A DNA stretch of 20,474 nt, from NCBI GenBank assembly GCA_003451595.1, contig DMDA01000130.1, forward strand, positions 55,411 to 75,884, read 5' to 3'. Origin of the DNA: Chloroflexota bacterium. GTDB taxonomy: Bacteria > Chloroflexota > Anaerolineae > Caldilineales > Caldilineaceae. Numbering within the stretch: position 1 is the first letter of the stretch; each line of letters begins with the position of its first letter. Below, one piece after another: positions 15,252 through 20,474 of the stretch. A program made the position numbers and the translations under genes. Below the pieces are notes generated by a model. That model was not told where the DNA came from. It saw only the letters and a list, made by a program, of their open reading frames with translations, and ran no database searches.

Positions 15252-16366
15252 CTTTTACGCTTGACGTCCGCGCCGCCACGCCCCACTTCCCCGGCATTGG
15301 TCGTTACGTCGCCAACCTAGCGCAGGCGATGAGTGAACAGTTACAACCAGCTGAGCGCTTGCTCTTGATGGGAAATCCAGAGCAGGCTGAGCGCTTTGCG
15401 GCGCTGACCGGCTCTGCGGTGCAGTTCGTGGCGTGCCAGCCCACGCCCTTTGCATGGGCGCAACAGTGGCGCGTGCCGTCGCTGCTGCGCCGGGTGGCGC
15501 AACCCGATGCACAGGTCTACCATAGCCCCTACTATCTGATGCCCTATCGTCCGGGGGCGCCGACCGTCTTGACCCATTATGACCTGATTCCGTTGTATTT
15601 CCCGGCGTATGTCTCCGCGCGCGCCCGCCTGTTCTACCGCGTGGCGCTGCGCCTTGCGTTGCGCACCGCGCAGCACGTCGTTGCGATCTCGGAAGCGTCG
15701 CGGCGCGATCTGTTGGCGACCTTTGCGATTGCACCCGACCGCGTCACCACCACCCCACTGGCGCCAGAGCCGCGCTTCCGGCCGCAACCTGCAGCAGGAA
15801 TCACGGACGTGCGCACTCGCTATGCCCTGCCCGAGCGCTTTATGCTCTATGTGGGCATCAACAAACCGCATAAGAACCTCGTCACGCTGCTTCATGCTTA
15901 TGCGCAACTACCAGACCATGCGCCGCCGCTGGTAATTGCCGGCGCATGGGACGATCGCTATCCAGAAGCCCGACAGGCGGCAGCCGCCCTTGACCTGACG
16001 GCGCGCGCGCGCTTTCTTGGTCCGGTTGCCGAGGCAGACCTGCCAGCGCTGTATGCCGCCGCCGCCCTCTTTGTCTTTCCCAGCCGATATGAAGGTTTTG
16101 GCCTGCCCGTGCTTGAAGCGATGGCCTGTGGAACACCGGTGGCGTGTAGCAACGTCTCCAGTCTGCCGGAGGTGGCTGGCGACGCGGCATTGTTGTTCGA
16201 CCCTTCCACGCCGGCGGCCATTGCGGAGGCGCTTGAACAGTTGCTCGATGCGCCCGCACTCTGCGCCGAATTAGGTGCGCGTGGTCTGGCGCAGGCGGCT
16301 CGCTTTACCTGGGCGCAAACTGCGGCCTTGACGCTCGACATCTATCGGCAGTTGCTGCATTCTTGA
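15248..16366 (+). CDS. GT4 family glycosyltransferase, second copy
   Basis: A 372-residue GT-B enzyme with GIGRYVANLAQAM (16-28), HYDLIPLYFP (110-119), VAISEASRRDL (145-155), YVGINKPHKNL (201-211), and the EX7E motif E282-GFGLPVL-E290 followed by AMACGTPVACSNVSSLPEV. It resembles mannosyl- or rhamnosyl-type GT4 enzymes that build exopolysaccharide or O-antigen repeat units. It differs clearly from the first GT4, so the pair likely adds two different sugars in sequence rather than being a recent duplicate. The start codon overlaps the preceding stop by 4 bases (ATGA), indicating coupled translation. Confidence 0.88.
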   Translation: MTFTLDVRAATPHFPGIGRYVANLAQAMSEQLQPAERLLLMGNPEQAERFAALTGSAVQFVACQPTPFAWAQQWRVPSLLRRVAQPDAQVYHSPYYLMPYRPGAPTVLTHYDLIPLYFPAYVSARARLFYRVALRLALRTAQHVVAISEASRRDLLATFAIAPDRVTTTPLAPEPRFRPQPAAGITDVRTRYALPERFMLYVGINKPHKNLVTLLHAYAQLPDHAPPLVIAGAWDDRYPEARQAAAALDLTARARFLGPVAEADLPALYAAAALFVFPSRYEGFGLPVLEAMACGTPVACSNVSSLPEVAGDAALLFDPSTPAAIAEALEQLLDAPALCAELGARGLAQAARFTWAQTAALTLDIYRQLLHS

Positions 16367-16560
16367 CCCATCATCAGCCATACGTTACGATTTGGGATGG
16401 CGTCGCCGTTGCAGGGCGACAGGATACGGCGATCGAAGTGCGACTCTGGGCGCCGAGAATATCTGTGGCCTAATTACGCCGCTGGTGGATCAAAGCACTG
16501 TCAAGGTGGAGCGCGCGCCGTGCATTGAAATCTATAGCTACGCCGAGGATGTCAACCCTG

Positions 16561-19500
16561 ATGTGGAATCGAACCAAACTCGATCAATGGTGTGACGGCG
16601 CCCTGGAAGCCGGCTGGTTGGCCGCGCTGGTTGTGGCGCCGTTGTTCTTCAACGTCTTCTCCAGTCGCGTCTTCGAGCCAGACAAAATCAGCCTGGTGCG
16701 CAGCATTGCCCTGGCGATGATCGCTGTGTGGCTGGTCAAGATCGCCAATGGCGGTTACGCCTGGCTGCCTGCCGCCGACGCATCGCCAGAGCAACAACCG
16801 CCCGGCGGCAACTGGCGCGGCTTTGTCAAGAACCCGTTCATCTGGGCTGTGGGACTGGTCATTCTGGCGTTTGTGCTTGCCACCGTGTTCAGCGTCGCTG
16901 TCTTCGTGAGTTGGTTTGGTTCTTACCAACGCCTGCAAGGCACCTACAGCTTTCTAGCCTATGTCACCATCGCCGGCTTGACGGCTGCCACGCTGCGACG
17001 CCCTGAACAGGTGCGGCGTTTTCAGCATACGGTCATCGTCACCAGCCTGGCAGTCTCGATCTACGGTGTGATCCAGCATTACAATCTTGACCCGCTGCCC
17101 TGGGGCGGCGACGTCACCACGCGCGTCGCGGCCAACGCTGGCAACGCCATTTTTCTCGCCGCCTACCTGATTATGGCGTTCTTCTTGACGCTGGAACGCG
17201 TCTTCACCAGCTTTGTGCGCCTGATGGGCATCGGTCAGGCAGCGAACGCGGAGACGCAGGACTGGCAATCCTCCCTGGCGGGCGGCGCCTATCTGTTTGT
17301 GCTGTTGGTGCAAGCAATCGCCATCTTCTGGACACAGAGTCGAGGCCCATGGTTGGGATGGGTGCCGGGCATTTTTCTCTTTGTGCTGCTCACCGTGAGC
17401 GCAGTGCGCCCGCGTTATTTTCGGGCGCTGCTCGGCGCCGCCATTGGCGGTGTGCTGGCGATCGTTGTCTTGATTTTCGCCGCCAACTATGTGCCTGGAC
17501 TGAGCTTCCTGCAACAGATGCCTTTTGTTGGGCGCCTGGCCACCGTCCTACAAACCGAAGGCGGTACAGCCGAGGTGCGCACGCTCATTTGGGGCGGCGC
17601 CGCTGAGATGTTGAAACCCCACGCCCCGTTGCAGTTCCCCGACGGCAGCACGGATAGCGCCAATCTGCTGCGTCCCCTGGTAGGCTATGGCCCGGAGGCA
17701 ATGTGGGTGGCCTTCAACCCTTTCTACCCGCCCGCATTGGCGCAGATCGAAGCGCGCAACGCCAGCCCGGATCGTTCCCACAATGAGGCGTGGGACAGCA
17801 TCGTCATCACCGGGTTGCTCGGTTTTATTGGCTACATCGCACTCTTTGTGACGATCTTTTACTGGGCGTTGCGCTGGTTGGGCTTGATCCGAGGGCATCG
17901 CGACTCTTGGCTTTTTGGCGCGCTGGTGACTGCAGGCGGCGTCATTGGTTCGTTGGCTCTGGTCGCCACCGACGGCTGGCAATTGCGTATGGCGGGCGTC
18001 GGCCTGCCTTTTGGCATCGTAACCGGTTTTGGTGCATATACGGCGCTGGCTGCGTTTCTGCATGCAGGCGACAAACCGGACCGCGCCGATCTGCCGCGCC
18101 TGATGATGGTGATTGCGCTGCTCACCGCCATCGTCGCCCACTACCTGGAAATCCACTTTGGGATCGCCATCGCCGCCACGCGCACCCATTTCTGGGTGTT
18201 CACCGCCGTGCTCATGTTGGTTGGCATGCGCCTCGTCTCTGTCGTCCCATCTGAGCTGGTGATGGCGGCGCCCGCTTCTCTCCCGGAGGCGCCCCCTGCC
18301 GGCAAGCGCAGCAAGAGTGGCAAGGGGGCGCCTGCCGCACCGATCCGCCGCCCACGTGTGCCGAACGGCGCGGCGCGCCTGCCGCGCACCGTGTTGACCG
18401 ACGTACTGGTCTTCTTGACGTTTGTCTACATCTATTCGACCAATGCCGGCGGGCTGGCGGATCCGCTGCGGATTCTTGGTGAAAGCATCTTCTTCAATCC
18501 CAAGACCGGCGCCAACAGCCCGGCGATCTTCTTCTTGATGGTCTTCACCTGGCTGGTGGCCGCCACGATCGGGCTGGCTGAGGAGTCGCTCGCACAGCGA
18601 CGCGCACCCGGCGTCGGCTGGTGGCTGACCGGGCTGGGGCTACATGCCGCCGTCGTGTGGGGCGCCTGGCTGATTTACGGCCTGATCCAGGCGGCGCGAC
18701 TGGCGCCAATTCCGCCGCCAGCGGGCATCGACAACCAGGCATTCCTCAACATGCAACTGGAACGCGTGGGCGGGCACTTTGGCTTCTTCACCTTCATTGT
18801 CATCGCCTGGATCGTCGCAGCAGGCACGATCTATGTCTGGCCGGCGCTGCGTGAACGCACCTTGCCTGCGGTCGGGCGCGTCTGGGCAGCCGCCGGAGTG
18901 GGCGTCGCAGCCATGGTGTTAGCCACCTTCCTGGTCTACACCATCAACGTCAACCTGGTCAAAGCTGACATTGTCTATAAACAGGGACAGCAATTCGACA
19001 GCCAGGGCAACTGGCTCAGCAGCATCGAGTTGTACAAACGGGCGCTGGCAACGCGTAAAACAGAAGATCACTACATGCTTTTCCTGGGGCGCGCGTTGTT
19101 GGAACAGGCCAAGCAGGCGCCACCCGCCGGCGCAGTGACGTTGCCCGCAACGCTGACGCTCGACGATGTGCTGGCGCTGACGCCGGATACGGTCGCGCAG
19201 TTGGGTCGCACCGACCTCTTATGCGCCGCCGAAACCGTGCTGCTCGAAGCGCAACGCGTCAATCCGCTCAACACAGACCACACCGCCAACCTGGCGCGCC
19301 TCTACCGCACCTGGGCCGATTTGGTGGCTGATGACGCCGCCATGCGCGAGAAGATGCTGGCCGCCAGCATCGCCATGTATAACACCGCCGTGACGCTCAG
19401 CCCGAACGCGGCGCACCTCTGGAATGAACGCGGCAACGCTTTCCTGGCTGCTGGCCAAAATGATGAGGCGTTGGCATCGTTCGAACACAGCCTCAGTCTG

Positions 19501-20202
19501 GACAAACTGTTCGATCAGACTTATCTGCTGCTGGCAGACTTCTTCGAGCGCACCGGACAGACCGACCGTCTGCTTGATATCCTCAACCAGGGCATCGAGT
19601 TATTCGGTGCCCGCGGCAACGCGGCTGTGACCGGGCAGTTGCTTAGCTATCTGGGTGTGATCGAGGCGCGCCGGGGTAACCTGGACGCCGCCGCCGCCGC
19701 CAATCAACGGTTGTTGGAACTGCTGCCCGGCAACCTGCAGGCGCTACGCAACCTTGCCATCATTGCACGTGATCAGGGCAATGTTGAACAAGCAATTGCC
19801 TACGCGCACGAAGCCATTGCGGCAGGGCGTGACGTCAGCCCCGAAGAGCTGGCCGGTCTGCATCAACTCGCCGCCGAGCTTTACCAGCAGCAAGGAAACA
19901 CCGAGGCGCTCCTGCGTGAGTTGGAGGAAGTGCGCCGGCTCTTGCCCAATGATGTGAATACGTTGCGTTCCCTCAGCTCGATTTATGCCACCCAGGGCAA
20001 TCAAACAAAGGCGTTGGAGATGGCGCAAACGTTGATGGCGCTTGACCCGACGAATTATCAATATATGTTGGACGCCGGCATGGCGCTGCTGAAACTGGCG
20101 CGCGGCCCCGAAGCCTTGACTTTGTTCCAACAAGCCAAAGCGTTGGCGCCTGCCGAGCAGCAAGCGGCCATCGACGCTTTGATCGCCCAGGCGGGCGGCT
20201 GA
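16561..20202 (+). CDS. O-antigen ligase-like (Wzy/WaaL) membrane protein fused to TPR repeats
   Basis: A 1213-residue protein. Residues about 15-560 form a multi-helix membrane core with the O-antigen ligase/polymerase signatures FWTQSRGPWLGW (about 253-264) and SHNEAWDSIVITGLLG (H407), as in WaaL/Wzy-type glycan transferases. A basic Pro/Lys linker (about 575-605) leads to a second block of membrane helices (610-800). From about 800 to the end are several TPR repeats (ADIVYKQGQQFDSQGNW, LWNERGNAFLAAGQNDEALASFEHSL, and others). It may polymerise or transfer glycan, with TPRs recruiting partners. The ATG at 16561 is chosen because AGGA lies 11 bases upstream; 16549 (ATG) and 16525 (TTG) are alternatives. 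Bases 16367-16560 show only a short GTCGCC/GGCGAC hairpin. Confidence 0.85.
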   Translation: MWNRTKLDQWCDGALEAGWLAALVVAPLFFNVFSSRVFEPDKISLVRSIALAMIAVWLVKIANGGYAWLPAADASPEQQPPGGNWRGFVKNPFIWAVGLVILAFVLATVFSVAVFVSWFGSYQRLQGTYSFLAYVTIAGLTAATLRRPEQVRRFQHTVIVTSLAVSIYGVIQHYNLDPLPWGGDVTTRVAANAGNAIFLAAYLIMAFFLTLERVFTSFVRLMGIGQAANAETQDWQSSLAGGAYLFVLLVQAIAIFWTQSRGPWLGWVPGIFLFVLLTVSAVRPRYFRALLGAAIGGVLAIVVLIFAANYVPGLSFLQQMPFVGRLATVLQTEGGTAEVRTLIWGGAAEMLKPHAPLQFPDGSTDSANLLRPLVGYGPEAMWVAFNPFYPPALAQIEARNASPDRSHNEAWDSIVITGLLGFIGYIALFVTIFYWALRWLGLIRGHRDSWLFGALVTAGGVIGSLALVATDGWQLRMAGVGLPFGIVTGFGAYTALAAFLHAGDKPDRADLPRLMMVIALLTAIVAHYLEIHFGIAIAATRTHFWVFTAVLMLVGMRLVSVVPSELVMAAPASLPEAPPAGKRSKSGKGAPAAPIRRPRVPNGAARLPRTVLTDVLVFLTFVYIYSTNAGGLADPLRILGESIFFNPKTGANSPAIFFLMVFTWLVAATIGLAEESLAQRRAPGVGWWLTGLGLHAAVVWGAWLIYGLIQAARLAPIPPPAGIDNQAFLNMQLERVGGHFGFFTFIVIAWIVAAGTIYVWPALRERTLPAVGRVWAAAGVGVAAMVLATFLVYTINVNLVKADIVYKQGQQFDSQGNWLSSIELYKRALATRKTEDHYMLFLGRALLEQAKQAPPAGAVTLPATLTLDDVLALTPDTVAQLGRTDLLCAAETVLLEAQRVNPLNTDHTANLARLYRTWADLVADDAAMREKMLAASIAMYNTAVTLSPNAAHLWNERGNAFLAAGQNDEALASFEHSLSLDKLFDQTYLLLADFFERTGQTDRLLDILNQGIELFGARGNAAVTGQLLSYLGVIEARRGNLDAAAAANQRLLELLPGNLQALRNLAIIARDQGNVEQAIAYAHEAIAAGRDVSPEELAGLHQLAAELYQQQGNTEALLRELEEVRRLLPNDVNTLRSLSSIYATQGNQTKALEMAQTLMALDPTNYQYMLDAGMALLKLARGPEALTLFQQAKALAPAEQQAAIDALIAQAGG

Positions 20203-20212
20203 GAAGCTTGTC

Positions 20213-20474
20213 ATGCCCGACACCTTACCCTTGACCGCATTTCTGTTGATCGGCGCCAGCGCATTGCTGTTGGCAGTTGGCGTTGTGCCTGTGATGCGTC
20301 GTGTGGCGCTGCAAACCGGCACGGTCGATAAGCCCTCGGCGCGCAAGATTCACAGTTCGCCGGTGCCGCTCCTGGGTGGCGCCGCGATCTACCTGGCGTT
20401 CATTCTGGTGCTGATCTTCTTCGGCGATCGTGACTATGTCAACCAGACGGTGGGCATCTTCACCGGCGCCACCT
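20213..20474 (+). CDS. WecA/TagO-type polyprenyl-phosphate sugar-1-phosphate transferase (partial)
   Basis: The first 87 residues of a membrane protein that runs off the window. A first membrane helix (about 8-28) is followed by the family signature DKPSARKIHSSPVPLLGGAAIY (39-60) and a second helix (about 55-70). Enzymes of this family load a sugar phosphate (often GlcNAc-1-P) onto undecaprenyl phosphate, the first step of many surface glycans, which fits the preceding GT4 and ligase genes. The catalytic Asp motifs lie beyond the visible part, so the substrate cannot be judged. The ATG is 10 bases after the ligase stop, with only a weak GAGAAG upstream. Confidence 0.85.
   Translation, partial: MPDTLPLTAFLLIGASALLLAVGVVPVMRRVALQTGTVDKPSARKIHSSPVPLLGGAAIYLAFILVLIFFGDRDYVNQTVGIFTGAT

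Noticed and set aside
16392..16595. Small open frame before the O-antigen ligase gene
   Set aside because: No ribosome-binding site, no family resemblance, and it overlaps the ligase start in another frame.

Overview
The window looks like a chromosomal segment of a Chloroflexota bacterium, probably of the Caldilineales/Anaerolineae type. This is inferred from the protein families (secreted SH3 and chagasin-repeat proteins, O-antigen-ligase/TPR fusion, CysO/MoeZ/CysM sulfur relay), the high GC content rich in GGCGCC words, a GAAC-N4-GTTC LexA box and short intergenic GGAGATT heptad repeats. No rRNA, tRNA, insertion sequence or CRISPR array was seen.

Left part (1-4000, minus strand). A compact sulfur operon reads leftward: a CysO/MoaD-like sulfur carrier, a rhodanese-MoeB activating enzyme, a CysM-type cysteine synthase, a DUF4395 membrane protein and a membrane-anchored thioredoxin. 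Together they could activate sulfur as a carrier thiocarboxylate, make cysteine from it, and handle thiol redox at the membrane. Upstream of the operon is a gene-free stretch with a near-consensus promoter, about 300 nt of RNA with nested long-range helices, and an intrinsic terminator. It is a candidate unclassified small RNA or attenuating leader, and is the most intriguing feature of the window.

Middle (4100-12500). On the plus strand are a DUF1905 protein and an S9-family peptidase. On the minus strand are pseudouridine-5'-phosphate glycosidase (psuG), a small unknown protein, a large secreted protein with an NTF2-like domain and several chagasin (I42) modules, a secreted SH3 protein with a polyglycine/cysteine tail, and a PrmA-like methyltransferase lacking the usual N-terminal domain. 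Strong hairpins separate several of these units.

Right part (12530-20474, plus strand). A sigma70-type promoter with a LexA/SOS box inside its spacer drives a short soluble FtsK/SpoIIIE-like ATPase, overlapped by 4 bp by a small two-helix membrane protein. A cell-surface glycan cluster follows: two overlapping GT4 glycosyltransferases, a 1213-residue O-antigen-ligase/TPR membrane protein, and the start of a WecA/TagO-type polyprenyl-phosphate sugar-1-phosphate transferase cut by the window edge.
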